From Dehalococcoidia bacterium (lineage in GTDB: Bacteria > Chloroflexota > Dehalococcoidia > Lucifugimonadales > Lucifugimonadaceae), in the NCBI GenBank assembly GCA_014239735.1, contig JAAZYI010000029.1, forward strand, positions 1 to 43,488: 43,488 bases of DNA. Reading direction: 5' to 3'. The notes below the pieces were generated by a model, which made no database searches, had not been told where the DNA came from, and saw only the letters and a list, made by a program, of their open reading frames with translations. Shown here piece by piece: positions 24,611-33,672 of this stretch. Position 1 is the first letter of the stretch, and each line of letters opens with the position of its first letter. The translations under genes and the position numbers were made by a program.

Positions 24611-26533
24611 ATTTAGGCTTTTGAAAAATTCAATTGATTCAGGATTTTCAAGTGATTGACTATTATTCAACTCTTGATTATTTATTACTCTCTTTACTGA
24701 CATTTCACTTAACTTTCCGCTCTTAGTTCTAGGAAGGTCAGGAGCCTGAATAATCAACTTAGGAACATGATTACTAGTAGTATTTTGCTTTATATACATT
24801 TTATATTTTTTTACTAGATCCGCATCCAACTTTTGTTTTTCTAAGAGCTTTACAAAAAGTATTATCCTTTCGGCTCCATAAGAGACCGCTAAACTATCAA
24901 CAACCTCATCAAATTGATTAATTTGTCGGTAAATTTCACTTGTCCCTATTCTTATTCCTCTAGGGTTAAGAGTTGTATCTGATCTACCAAAAATTTTAAT
25001 ACCTAAATTTTTTGTTTCGGAAGCAAAATCTCCATGGTGCCAGATATTATTATATTTTCCATAATAATTTCCATGATAATTTTTATTGTCATTATCATTC
25101 CAAAATCCGATTGGCTGGCTAGGAAAATTATTTTTACAGACTAACTCTCCTTGAATTTCTTTTACTGAATTTCCATTTTCATCAAATATATCAACATCCA
25201 TTCCAAGGCCTTTAACTTGAATTTCACCAGGCCATACAGGCATGTTGGGATTTCCTTGAACAAAGCATCCCACTATGTCAGTTCCTCCACTGATTGAAGT
25301 GAGATGAACATCATTTTTAACTTCTTTATATATGTATTTAAAACTTTCTTCAGAAAGAGGAGAGCCTGTAGATGAAATAGTTTTTAGATTTTCTAGATTA
25401 TGAGTATTTATTGGGTTTAGCTTAAGTTTTTCTAATGCTTCTATATATTTTGCACTTGTTCCCCAAAAGGTAATTTCCTCTTGATCAATTAAGTCAAAAA
25501 TAAATTTTGGTTTGGGGCTAAATATTCCACCATCAAATAAAACTATTGATGCTCCTGAGCCTAAACAAGATAATAACCAATTCCACATCATCCATCCTGT
25601 AGAAGTGTTATATATAACCTTATCTCCAGGTTTTATATCACAATGAAGTTTATGCTCTTTAAAGTGCTGAATTAGCGTACCTCCTGATCCATGCATAATT
25701 GATTTTGGGGGGCCAGTTGTTCCACTAGAAAATAAAATATAGAGAGGATGATTGAAATCAAATCGATTCCAATTGTGAACAGATTTTTCTTTTACAAGTT
25801 CACTAAAACTAACTGAATTATTAAACTTATCTAAATTTTTTGGTTTATCAGTAACGTAATTAGATACTACTACTTTCTCAATGCTAGGAATCTTAGAAAC
25901 TATTTCATTCACCCTAGTATTTAATTGCTCAAACTCTCCATTTTGAATAACTTGATCGCTGGTGAAAAGTATTTTAGGAGATATCTGAATAAATCTATCG
26001 ACAGAAGAGTCAACGCCGAAATCAGGAGAGCAACTAGACCATATAGCGCCTACATTAGAAGCTGCCAATGCTGCAATAACACCCTCAGGAATATTAGATA
26101 AATAGCCAGCGATCCTATCTCCTGGCCTGATTCCATTTTCTATAAAAAAATTAGAAAGGGAATGAACCTGATTAATTATTTGCCCTAAGCTTAGTTCACG
26201 TCTAAATTTATCTTCAGCCCAAAAGATTATTTTATTATCAAACCTCCCTTCTCTTAAAATATTCTCAGCAAAACTTATCTTACTATCAGAAAAAAATCTG
26301 GCCTTAGTCGGATCCTTTTCTTTTGTGAATACTTCATTACCTTTTTGTCCAATAATTTTTGAAAAGTCCCAAAATAATGACCAAAATTCGTGAGGCATAT
26401 CAACAGACCATTGCCAAAGAGACTGATATTCATCAAATTTGTAGTCATGATGGTCAGATAAGAATTTTATAAAATCTGAAATTATTGAATTTCTTATTCG
26501 TTCTCTAGAAGGCAACCAAATTGGATTATGCAA
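24605..26533 (-). CDS. Acetoacetyl-CoA synthetase
   Basis: The 642-aa ANL-family enzyme activates acetoacetate (or a similar 3-oxo acid) to its CoA thioester with ATP. The adenylation loop is ILFSSGTTGPPKSIMHG. GWMMWNWLLSCLGSGAS follows, then the GRSDTTLNPRGIRIGTSEIY hinge, and the C-terminal lysine region reads LPRTKSGKLSEMSVKR. These match acetoacetyl-CoA synthetases rather than acetyl-CoA synthetase. The start overlaps the SDR stop by eight bases. An SDR and an acetoacetate decarboxylase-family gene upstream support a 3-oxo-acid pathway. Confidence 0.88.
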   Translation of the reverse strand: MHNPIWLPSRERIRNSIISDFIKFLSDHHDYKFDEYQSLWQWSVDMPHEFWSLFWDFSKIIGQKGNEVFTKEKDPTKARFFSDSKISFAENILREGRFDNKIIFWAEDKFRRELSLGQIINQVHSLSNFFIENGIRPGDRIAGYLSNIPEGVIAALAASNVGAIWSSCSPDFGVDSSVDRFIQISPKILFTSDQVIQNGEFEQLNTRVNEIVSKIPSIEKVVVSNYVTDKPKNLDKFNNSVSFSELVKEKSVHNWNRFDFNHPLYILFSSGTTGPPKSIMHGSGGTLIQHFKEHKLHCDIKPGDKVIYNTSTGWMMWNWLLSCLGSGASIVLFDGGIFSPKPKFIFDLIDQEEITFWGTSAKYIEALEKLKLNPINTHNLENLKTISSTGSPLSEESFKYIYKEVKNDVHLTSISGGTDIVGCFVQGNPNMPVWPGEIQVKGLGMDVDIFDENGNSVKEIQGELVCKNNFPSQPIGFWNDNDNKNYHGNYYGKYNNIWHHGDFASETKNLGIKIFGRSDTTLNPRGIRIGTSEIYRQINQFDEVVDSLAVSYGAERIILFVKLLEKQKLDADLVKKYKMYIKQNTTSNHVPKLIIQAPDLPRTKSGKLSEMSVKRVINNQELNNSQSLENPESIEFFKSLNL

Positions 26534-27353
26534 TTATTCCACCAGATACATTTAATGAAGCTCCGGTTATAAAAGAGGATTCTTCAGAGCTTAAAAATGC
26601 TACAGCCTTTGCAACATCATCGGAGCTTGCATATCTGCCTAGAGGAACCGATGACTCAATATTCGATAAATGGAGATCTCTTTTTTCTTTATGAGAAATA
26701 TTATCTTGATACAAATGCTCAACATATACATCTACTCTTTCAGTATCTACCCAACTAGGACATACCGAATTAACATTAATATTGTATTTTGCTAAATCAA
26801 GTGCAATTGATTCTGTTAGCCTTATAACTCCAGCTTTTGATGCATTATAAGCGCCAAATGTTGCCGACCCTTTCTTTCCTGCAATAGATGAAATATTAAT
26901 AATCTTTCCACCTTGATTTTGTAATATTAATTGCTTAGAAAAAGCTTTTGTAAATAGAAAAACTCCTTTTAAATTAACATCTATTACCTTGTCCCATTCA
27001 TTTTCATCTAAATCAAATATTGGAACCCTGTCCTTGTCAGCAGTAGCGCCTGCATTGTTTACTAAAATATCAACTCTACCAAACTTTTTAATTGCTTCTT
27101 TAATTAAATTATTGATGCTAGAAAAATCTGTTACGTCGGACAAAATCTGAACTGCCTCTCCTCCATTTGCTACTATTTCTTCTACGACTGAAGATAGGCC
27201 ATTCCATCCTTCTTCCGGATAAGGATTTTCAACTATATCGGTAACTATAATTTTCGACCCTTCTTTAGCTAAGCGGGTAGCAACTGATCTTCCAATTCCA
27301 CTCTTTCCTCCAGCTCCAGTTATAATTGCTACTTTATTATCTAGGTCATACAT
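26526..27353 (-). CDS. SDR oxidoreductase (possible 3-hydroxyacid dehydrogenase)
   Basis: This classical short-chain dehydrogenase (275 aa) has VAIITGAGGKSGIG, DVTDFSS, DILVNNAG, INISSIAG with the catalytic serine, YNASK (Tyr-Lys) and the C-terminal SSFITGASLNVSGG. The cofactor is NAD(P). Sandwiched between an acetoacetate decarboxylase-family gene and an acetoacetyl-CoA synthetase, it could oxidise a 3-hydroxy acid such as 3-hydroxybutyrate to the 3-oxo acid. That role rests on context alone. It starts three bases after the upstream stop. Confidence 0.85.
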   Translation of the reverse strand: MYDLDNKVAIITGAGGKSGIGRSVATRLAKEGSKIIVTDIVENPYPEEGWNGLSSVVEEIVANGGEAVQILSDVTDFSSINNLIKEAIKKFGRVDILVNNAGATADKDRVPIFDLDENEWDKVIDVNLKGVFLFTKAFSKQLILQNQGGKIINISSIAGKKGSATFGAYNASKAGVIRLTESIALDLAKYNINVNSVCPSWVDTERVDVYVEHLYQDNISHKEKRDLHLSNIESSVPLGRYASSDDVAKAVAFLSSEESSFITGASLNVSGGIIA

Positions 27354-27356
27354 TTT

Positions 27357-28205
27357 TTATAATAAGATTCTCTGGTCACTTATATCTTTTGCTCCAATTG
27401 TCTCAGTAATGGTTGCATCAAGATATTTTATTTTCTCTAAATCTGCAAAAGCATTAATGATAGTATATTGAGTTGGCATATCTTCCCATCTTGCTTTAAA
27501 AAAGTTAACTTCTCCTTGACCATGCGAAATACTTTTTACAACTTTATTTGGCGCATCTTCAGGTGTTAATACTGCATATGCAACGTCCTTTTCTCCCCAT
27601 GAGCCTGGAGGACCACCTGTTCTTGGAATATATTTATAATGAAGCATTCCTTTTAAATATTTATCGTCTGTTTTTGGTCTATTTAATTGAATATCTCCTG
27701 AGGAAATTTTATTAACTTCTATGTTCATAAAATTAAAATCCATCCAGCTTGCAGTGCAAGAAATTTTATCTTTGTATATTTTAGGATCAGGCAATTTGCA
27801 ATATATTTTTGAAAATCCTAATTCTTCTCTGCCAGTCAATATTGGGTCAGTAAGATTCTCCCAAAGTACTAATAAAAAATTTCCTCTTGCCTTATCTTTT
27901 TCTCCATTGAATTCAACAGGAAAACTAACTCCTAGAGTATTGTATCCTCGACCTGCCAACCATTCTATTTCTTTAATATAGGTAGCAGTTACATTAACTA
28001 TTGGGTCACCATAAAGTGAAAAATTTGGAGGTAAAAAAGATTGGAGTTGATCTGGATTTGTTAAGAAGCTAACAGAAATAGATTTTGCCTTAGGGTTATC
28101 TTTGCATTCAAATTTTCTTCCATCCGGTCCTTGTCTTGGACCAAGACTAGGACCAAAATGGGTTGGCATCCTGTAAATCTTTTCTTTTTCGAATTCGTAC
28201 GACAT
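27357..28205 (-). CDS. Acetoacetate decarboxylase family protein
   Basis: The 282-aa protein shows the family core: FLTNPDQLQSFLPPNFSL, the GREELGFSKIYCKLPDP segment and a C-terminal beta region. K133 in GFSK aligns with the Schiff-base lysine of clostridial acetoacetate decarboxylase (GFPKK); the second lysine of that pair is isoleucine here. It could decarboxylate acetoacetate or act on a related 3-oxo acid, since many relatives do other lyase or hydratase chemistry. It is the first gene of the leftward cluster, divergent from the TPP enzyme across 59 bases. Confidence 0.8.
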   Translation of the reverse strand: MSYEFEKEKIYRMPTHFGPSLGPRQGPDGRKFECKDNPKAKSISVSFLTNPDQLQSFLPPNFSLYGDPIVNVTATYIKEIEWLAGRGYNTLGVSFPVEFNGEKDKARGNFLLVLWENLTDPILTGREELGFSKIYCKLPDPKIYKDKISCTASWMDFNFMNIEVNKISSGDIQLNRPKTDDKYLKGMLHYKYIPRTGGPPGSWGEKDVAYAVLTPEDAPNKVVKSISHGQGEVNFFKARWEDMPTQYTIINAFADLEKIKYLDATITETIGAKDISDQRILL

Positions 28206-28234
28206 TCTTACAATTTAAATCCACTTGATTTAGA

Positions 28235-28252
28235 CTATCTTGAATAAGATAG
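28235..28252. promoter_or_regulatory. Perfect palindrome between divergent operons (possible operator)
   Basis: CTATCTT (28235-28241) and AAGATAG (28246-28252) form a perfect 7-4-7 inverted repeat in the 59-base space between the acetoacetate cluster (-) and the TPP-enzyme operon (+). The ribosome-binding site AAGGAG of the TPP enzyme follows one base later. It could be an operator or an mRNA hairpin. Confidence 0.45.
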
Positions 28253-28264
28253 TAAGGAGCAAAC

Positions 28265-29938
28265 GTGAAAGGGTCAACATTCGTATCTAATTTTATGGAG
28301 GCTTATGAAGTTTCTCATATCTTTTTTGTGCCGGTTATTTTACCTCACGCATTAGCTGAAATTGATAAAAATACTAATATAAAAAGAATTATGCCTCATA
28401 GCGAAAAATCAGCTGTATATATGGCAGATGGATATGCAAGGGCGAGTAGAAAGCCTGGAATTTGTATGGCGCAAAAAGTGGGAGCCGCAAATATAGCTGC
28501 GGCACTTAAAGATCCCTTTCTAGCATGCTCTCCTGTTATTGCAATTACAGGAGGGCCTTATACTGACGCAAGAAATAGAAATACTTATCAAGAAATTGAT
28601 GACTTAGCTATGTTCAAGAGTGTTACAAAATCAAGTGTCAGAATTAATGACCCAGAGCAATTGCCAGAAAGTTTAAGGCAAGCTTTTCGAGTTTCCACAA
28701 CAGGCAAACCTGGCCCTTCTCATATCGAAATACCTGGCCAACTTGGTGAAGGAATTGATATGGGAGAAATTAAAGAAAATATGATTGTTGAAAAAGAATA
28801 CTTTAATGTTCCTGCGTTTCGCCCAACACCTGATACTAAAAGTGTTGAAAAAATAATTAGTAAAATTCTAGAATCAAAAAAACCAATAATAGTTGCTGGA
28901 GGAGGCGTAAAGACCTCAGGGGCTCAAAATGAACTTTTAGAATTATCTGAGAAACTTTCTATTCCTGTAGCCACCTCATTAAATGGAAAAGATGTTTATC
29001 CAGGAAATCATAGATTAAATGTCGGAATACCTGGCCTTTACTCAAATACCTCTGCAAACAAATCCATAATTTCTTCAGATTTAGTTATATTTATTGGGAG
29101 CCAAACTGACAGTCAACTCACCCTTGATTGGCAAATCCCTAGAGCAGGATCTAAAGTTATTCAAATCGATATAGACCCTGAAGAAATAGGTAAGCATTAT
29201 CCTGTCGAAGCTTCAGCAGTTGGAGATGCGAAAGCAACTTTAGACCTCATAAATAATAAAGTCGAGCAAATTAATTTATCTGATAGAAACGACTGGATTA
29301 GTAAAATTGATGAATTTAAAAAGGATTCAAAAAATGAGGTCGAAATGATGATGATTTCTCAAGACTCTCCCATAAGACCAGAAAAATTATGTAAGGATAT
29401 ATCAAACCTATTTCCTGAAAATTCTATTTTAGTTTCAGATACAGGACATTCAGGGATATGGAGCGGGACAATGATTGATTTTAATAGTGCTTCTCAGCAA
29501 TATATTAGAGCTGCAGGATCATTAGGCTGGGGATTTCCTGCAAGCTTAGGTGCTAAGGCTGCCAACCCTGATAGCCCAGTGATTTGCTTCACAGGTGATG
29601 GAGGATTTTGGTACCACCTTAGCGAAATTGAAACGGCAGTAAGATGGAATCTAAGCTCAATCACAATAGTTAATAATAATAGTTCTTTGAATCAAGAGAT
29701 TGGTGTAAACGAGAAAGCTTACGGAGGAAAGCTTTCTCACAACCATGGAGATCTTTGGAAATTTAAAGAAACCAATTTCAAAAATGTTGCAGAAAGCTTA
29801 GGTGCAAAAGGAATTAGAGTAGAAAATCCGAATGAAATTTCTTCAGCTATTGAAGAGGCTATTGATTCAAATAAGCCATGTGTCATTGATGTTGTTACTG
29901 ACATTTACGCGTTTCCTCCAAAGCCTTGGTTGGGCTAA
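28265..29938 (+). CDS. Thiamine-pyrophosphate-dependent enzyme (acetolactate synthase-like)
   Basis: The 557-aa protein has the three-domain order of the family: PYR domain with the cofactor-activating glutamate E47 (MPHSEKSAVYMADGYARAS), a central nucleotide-like domain, and the PP domain with the TPP motif TGDGGFWYHLSEIETA...NN. It is not typical IlvB: the neighbouring genes are an SDR and an exporter, not ilvH or ilvC. It may be a 2-oxo-acid decarboxylase or carboligase. Start GTG with AAGGAG five bases upstream. The downstream SDR and MFS genes are coupled to it. Confidence 0.85.
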   Translation: MKGSTFVSNFMEAYEVSHIFFVPVILPHALAEIDKNTNIKRIMPHSEKSAVYMADGYARASRKPGICMAQKVGAANIAAALKDPFLACSPVIAITGGPYTDARNRNTYQEIDDLAMFKSVTKSSVRINDPEQLPESLRQAFRVSTTGKPGPSHIEIPGQLGEGIDMGEIKENMIVEKEYFNVPAFRPTPDTKSVEKIISKILESKKPIIVAGGGVKTSGAQNELLELSEKLSIPVATSLNGKDVYPGNHRLNVGIPGLYSNTSANKSIISSDLVIFIGSQTDSQLTLDWQIPRAGSKVIQIDIDPEEIGKHYPVEASAVGDAKATLDLINNKVEQINLSDRNDWISKIDEFKKDSKNEVEMMMISQDSPIRPEKLCKDISNLFPENSILVSDTGHSGIWSGTMIDFNSASQQYIRAAGSLGWGFPASLGAKAANPDSPVICFTGDGGFWYHLSEIETAVRWNLSSITIVNNNSSLNQEIGVNEKAYGGKLSHNHGDLWKFKETNFKNVAESLGAKGIRVENPNEISSAIEEAIDSNKPCVIDVVTDIYAFPPKPWLG

Positions 29939-29940
29939 TA

Positions 29941-30750
29941 GTGGTTGACCGATTAAAAAATAAAGTGGCTTTAATAACTGGAGCAGGTACTCGTGGTGAA
30001 ATTACTGGAATTGGGCAAGCCTCATCAATATTAATGGCAAGAGAAGGGGCTAAAATATTAATAAATGACATAGATGCTCAAAGAGCAAAATCTACTTTAA
30101 GTCAAATTGAAAATGAAGGCGGAGAAGGCTTTATAATTGCAGAAGATTGTACTAAAGAGGAAGGGTGCAAATCAATTGTAAGAGGATGCTTAAAGCAATT
30201 CGGAAAAATTGATATTTTATTTAATAATGTTGGGAGTGCTGGAAGAGGAATGGTAACAGAAATTGATGAAGAAAACTGGCAAAAAGCAATTGATTCTAAT
30301 TTAAAGAGTGCAGTATTAATGTCTAAGTATGTTGTTCCAGTAATGTCAGAATCTGGAGGAGGGTCTATTATAAATATTTCTTCAATTGACGCTATAAGAG
30401 CAGGTGGCTCTAAAAATGTTCCTTATTCTGTTGCAAAGGCAGGCGTATCTCATTTAACAAGACTAATGGCAGTTCATCATGGGCGAGAAAAGATCAGAGC
30501 TAACTGCTTAGCACCTGGCCATGTACATGGATCTTTTCCAAATTCAATAAAAAAAATACCTGAAGATATTAGAGAGTTGAGAAGAAAAGCGGGTCCATTA
30601 GGCACTGAAGGAAATGCTTGGGATGTCGCATGGGCAGCAGTTTTTCTAGCAGCAGAAGAATCGAGATGGATATCTGGCACTGTAATTCCTATTGATGCAG
30701 GATTGCATGCTGCATCTCCTTTATCTGTTTGGGATAATTTAAACGAATAG
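29941..30750 (+). CDS. SDR oxidoreductase
   Basis: This is a classical SDR. KVALITGAG, then EITGIGQASS, NNVGSAG, IINISSIDA, YSVAK and LAPGHVHG give the nucleotide loop and the catalytic Ser-Tyr-Lys. I chose GTG at 29941, giving 269 aa and the natural start VDRLKNKVAL. A longer frame from TTG at 29926 would overlap the TPP enzyme by 13 bases and add an unusual MVGLI extension. The stop overlaps the GTG of the transporter by one base. It probably acts on the same substrate as the TPP enzyme; the substrate is unknown. Confidence 0.85.
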   Translation: MVDRLKNKVALITGAGTRGEITGIGQASSILMAREGAKILINDIDAQRAKSTLSQIENEGGEGFIIAEDCTKEEGCKSIVRGCLKQFGKIDILFNNVGSAGRGMVTEIDEENWQKAIDSNLKSAVLMSKYVVPVMSESGGGSIINISSIDAIRAGGSKNVPYSVAKAGVSHLTRLMAVHHGREKIRANCLAPGHVHGSFPNSIKKIPEDIRELRRKAGPLGTEGNAWDVAWAAVFLAAEESRWISGTVIPIDAGLHAASPLSVWDNLNE

Positions 30751-32165
30751 TGCAATATAAATGGAAAGCATTCATTGTAGTTTCTTTGTCATTATTTGTA
30801 ATGGTGATGGACGCCTCTGCATTAAATGTGATTTTGCCAAAAATAGCTGAAGATTTTGCTGTTGGCCTTGGAACCGTTTCCTGGGTAACAATCATAGGTG
30901 GCCTTGCAATAAGTAGCACATTGCTCCCATTAGGAAAGCTAGCTGACATTGCAGGCAGAAGAAAAATTCAATTGCTTGGAATGTCTTTGTTTGCATTGGG
31001 AGCACTAATATGTTTTTTCTCTTCTAATATTTCATTGTTACTTTCTGGAAGGATAATAGGTTCTATAGGGTCATCAATGCTTCAGGCAGTAACTATGGCA
31101 ATCGTTCTCGCAGTTTTTCCTGATAATGAAAAAGGTAGGGGCCTAGGGATGATTACTTTTGCTGTCGGAATAGGAGGAATTGCAGGTCCATTGGTGGGTA
31201 GTCAGGTGGCTGAATTTTTTGGATGGAGATACATATTCTTGATTATGTTTTTCCCAACCGTAATAGGGTTTATTTTGGCAAATTATATTTTAAAAGATGA
31301 GTTAATAGGGTCTTCTAACAAAGAGAAAATAAAATATGATTTTAAAGGAGCTATTTATTCTGCATTATTTATAATTCTTGTCATATTAAATATATCTAAT
31401 CCTTTTGGTATTTCTTATTCTTCTGTTTTGTACTGGTTAATATGGATCGTCAGTATTTCATTTATTTATTTATTTATAAAATCTCAATCTAAAAGTAAAA
31501 ACCCAATGTTTGATTTAAGTTTATTTTCAAGCTGGAGATTTTCTTTTGCTATTGTAGCTAGACTATTTGGCTTTATTTCTAATGGCCCTTTTTGGTTTAT
31601 AATTCCTTTCTACTCAACAATAGTCCTAAAATATAGTGTAGGACTTACAGGAATTCTAATCTTCTTAAATGCTTTAGGCATGTCATTGGCAGGAAGTATA
31701 GGCGGAAGATTGTCAGATAAATTTGGTACTCTTAAATTTATATTAAGCGGACTATCTCTTTTAACTACAACATGGATACTGCTTGTTATCGCAGGAAATG
31801 ACCCTCCTTTAATCTACATCATATTTATATCATTAATAAATGGGATTTCTAATGGACTTTGGATGGCGCCAAATACTAGTGAAACTTTAGAGAAAATACC
31901 GACTAGTCATCAGGGTCTTATAAGCGCCTTCAACGCTCTTATAAGAAATATTGGAAGCGTGGTTGGAATTTCAATATCTACTATTTTAATTACTTCTATT
32001 TTGATTTCATATGGACTAAATGTTCAAATAGGAGAACTTATAAATGGGTCCGATTCAGAATTAAAAATATTATCCGAGGCAATGAATTATTCGTTTATTT
32101 TATCTGCAGGCTTTGGAGTAATTGCAATTATTATCAGCATAGTGGGAAGACTTAGAAAAGGGTAA
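30750..32165 (+). CDS. MFS exporter, DHA2 (14-helix) type
   Basis: The 471-aa membrane protein starts WKAFIVVSLSLFVMVMDASA, the usual helix 1 of DHA2 drug:proton antiporters. LGTVSWVTIIGGLA, GKLADIAGRRKIQLLG (motif A) and GPLVGSQVAEFFGWR (motif C region) follow. The length fits 14 helices. Start GTG at 30750 overlaps the SDR stop by one base. The gene ends exactly where convergent rarA ends. As last gene of the TPP enzyme-SDR operon, it may export the product or a toxic substrate analogue. Confidence 0.88.
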   Translation: MQYKWKAFIVVSLSLFVMVMDASALNVILPKIAEDFAVGLGTVSWVTIIGGLAISSTLLPLGKLADIAGRRKIQLLGMSLFALGALICFFSSNISLLLSGRIIGSIGSSMLQAVTMAIVLAVFPDNEKGRGLGMITFAVGIGGIAGPLVGSQVAEFFGWRYIFLIMFFPTVIGFILANYILKDELIGSSNKEKIKYDFKGAIYSALFIILVILNISNPFGISYSSVLYWLIWIVSISFIYLFIKSQSKSKNPMFDLSLFSSWRFSFAIVARLFGFISNGPFWFIIPFYSTIVLKYSVGLTGILIFLNALGMSLAGSIGGRLSDKFGTLKFILSGLSLLTTTWILLVIAGNDPPLIYIIFISLINGISNGLWMAPNTSETLEKIPTSHQGLISAFNALIRNIGSVVGISISTILITSILISYGLNVQIGELINGSDSELKILSEAMNYSFILSAGFGVIAIIISIVGRLRKG

Positions 32166-33482
32166 TTACTCAGATAACCACAATCTTTCAAACTTTTCTT
32201 TAAGTTTTATTTCTATGCCTCTGTCATTAGGTTTATAAAAATCTTTATTTTGTATTTTTTCAGGAAAATTATTCTTTTTTATAAATCCTTCTTTTGAGTC
32301 ATGATCATAGGTATATCCTTCTCCAACTCCTAATTTTTTATCTAAAGCTGTATCAGCATTCATTAGGTGCACAGGAATGTCATTTATAGGATTTGCTTCA
32401 ACTTCATTTAGTGCAGAATTTATTGCTAAATAAGAAGAATTACTTTTTTCTGCTAAACATAAATATATTGTCGCATTTGCTAAAGGAATTCTGCCTTCTG
32501 GCATACCTATCTTATTAACTGATTCAAAAGCAGAATTAGCTATTAACATAGCATTAGGGTCTGCTAAACCTATATCTTCTGAAGCACTAATTATTAACCT
32601 TCTAGCAATAAATAATGGGTCCTCTCCGTTTCTTAACATCCTGGCAAGATAATATATTGCAGCATTGGGATCAGAGCCTCTTATTGATTTTATAAATGCT
32701 GAAATGTGACTGTAATGATTATCACTTTGCTTGTCATATATGAAATTATTTTTTAAGAGGTCCTTGATTGTATTTTTTGATATTAATTTCTTGTTATTAA
32801 TTGTTTTAGAAGAAAGGACCGCCAACTCAAGAGTATCTATGGCTTTTCTAGCATCACCACCACAACCTTTTGACAATACATTTATCACATCTTCTTCAAT
32901 AATAATGTCAGAATCAGAAAAAAACTCTTCTTTGTTTCTAATAGTTTTATTTAAAATATTATTAATAGATTTCTCATCATGAGGATTAAATTTAAAAATC
33001 TTAACCCTTGAAATTAAAGGGTTAATTATAGAAAAACCTGGATGCTCAGTTGTTGCTCCAATTAATATTAATATCCCTTCTTCGATAAGAGGCAACAGCG
33101 AGTCTTGCTGAGTCTTAGAAAATCTATGAATCTCGTCTAAAAATAATATAGTTTTTTTTGATGATGTAGTTCTTTGAAAAATAACTTCCTCTGAGATTTT
33201 TCTTATATCAGCTAACCCAGAAGATACTGCAGAAAGAGATCTAAAATTCATATTAGATTTCTCAGCTATTATCTTTGCTAAGGTTGTTTTTCCTGTACCA
33301 GGTGCACCCCAAAAAATCATTGAAGGTATTGTTTTGTTTTCTACAAGGTTATATAAAGCTTTTCCTTTTCCTAGAATATGTTCTTGGCCAATAAATTCAT
33401 CAAGGGATTTTGGCCTCATTCTCGTAGACAAAGGGGATGAGGAGAGAGATTCTTTTCTGCCACTATATTCAAATAAATTCAT
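32166..33482 (-). CDS. rarA: Replication-associated recombination protein A (MgsA/RarA AAA+ ATPase)
   Basis: RarA is a clamp-loader-like AAA+ ATPase acting at stalled replication forks. The 438-aa protein has LSTRMRPKSLDEFIGQEHIL, Walker A GAPGTGKT (59-66), the Walker B DEIHRF (116-121), sensor 1 ILIGATTEHP and the C-terminal tetramerisation region (ASEDIGLADPNAM, LPEGRIPLANATIYL-like). The length is normal. It converges on the MFS gene with no gap, and has its own promoter space (190 bases) upstream. Confidence 0.94.
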   Translation of the reverse strand: MNLFEYSGRKESLSSSPLSTRMRPKSLDEFIGQEHILGKGKALYNLVENKTIPSMIFWGAPGTGKTTLAKIIAEKSNMNFRSLSAVSSGLADIRKISEEVIFQRTTSSKKTILFLDEIHRFSKTQQDSLLPLIEEGILILIGATTEHPGFSIINPLISRVKIFKFNPHDEKSINNILNKTIRNKEEFFSDSDIIIEEDVINVLSKGCGGDARKAIDTLELAVLSSKTINNKKLISKNTIKDLLKNNFIYDKQSDNHYSHISAFIKSIRGSDPNAAIYYLARMLRNGEDPLFIARRLIISASEDIGLADPNAMLIANSAFESVNKIGMPEGRIPLANATIYLCLAEKSNSSYLAINSALNEVEANPINDIPVHLMNADTALDKKLGVGEGYTYDHDSKEGFIKKNNFPEKIQNKDFYKPNDRGIEIKLKEKFERLWLSE

Positions 33483-33560
33483 TAAATATTATTATATAAT
33501 AATTAAATTATTGAGCCATTTTTTCTTTGTCATAAATAAATACTATTCTTAAATTAACTT

Positions 33561-33644
33561 ATGGAAAATAATAAAATAAGTCGAATCACAAATTTGGATT
33601 TTATGAGAGGAATTTCTCTCGATTTTAAGATTAAAGAATTATAA
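33561..33644 (+). pseudogene. Stub resembling the N-terminus of a DUF418/acyltransferase-type membrane protein
   Basis: A 27-codon frame reads MENNKISRITNLDFMRGISL and then stops. The RI..LDFxRGI pattern is how DUF418 and related acyltransferase membrane proteins begin, but the helices that should follow are missing. It lies in the 190-base space between rarA and a lipoprotein. A broken remnant is likelier than a working peptide; chance similarity cannot be excluded for so short a match. Confidence 0.35.
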
Positions 33645-33645
33645 T
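33640..33645 (+). promoter_or_regulatory. Possible -10 element for lipoprotein copy 3
   Basis: A perfect TATAAT lies 27 bases before the ATG of the lipoprotein at 33673. I see no good -35 element at 16-18 bases. A short GAGAG/CTCTC hairpin (33605-33620) lies just upstream. Confidence 0.35.
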
Positions 33646-33672
33646 TTAAGATAGTTATACAGAGAGAGAATT

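Noticed and set aside
28225-28253. TTGATT, 17 bases, GATAGT as a promoter for the TPP enzyme
   Set aside because: The -10 match is poor and transcription would begin at or after the ribosome-binding site, leaving almost no leader.
29926-29940. TTG start for the SDR after the TPP enzyme
   Set aside because: The added residues are not typical for the family, and GTG at 29941 gives the usual distance to the glycine loop.
33605-33620. GAGAG/CTCTC hairpin before lipoprotein copy 3
   Set aside because: Five or six pairs and no T-run; too weak to call a terminator or operator.
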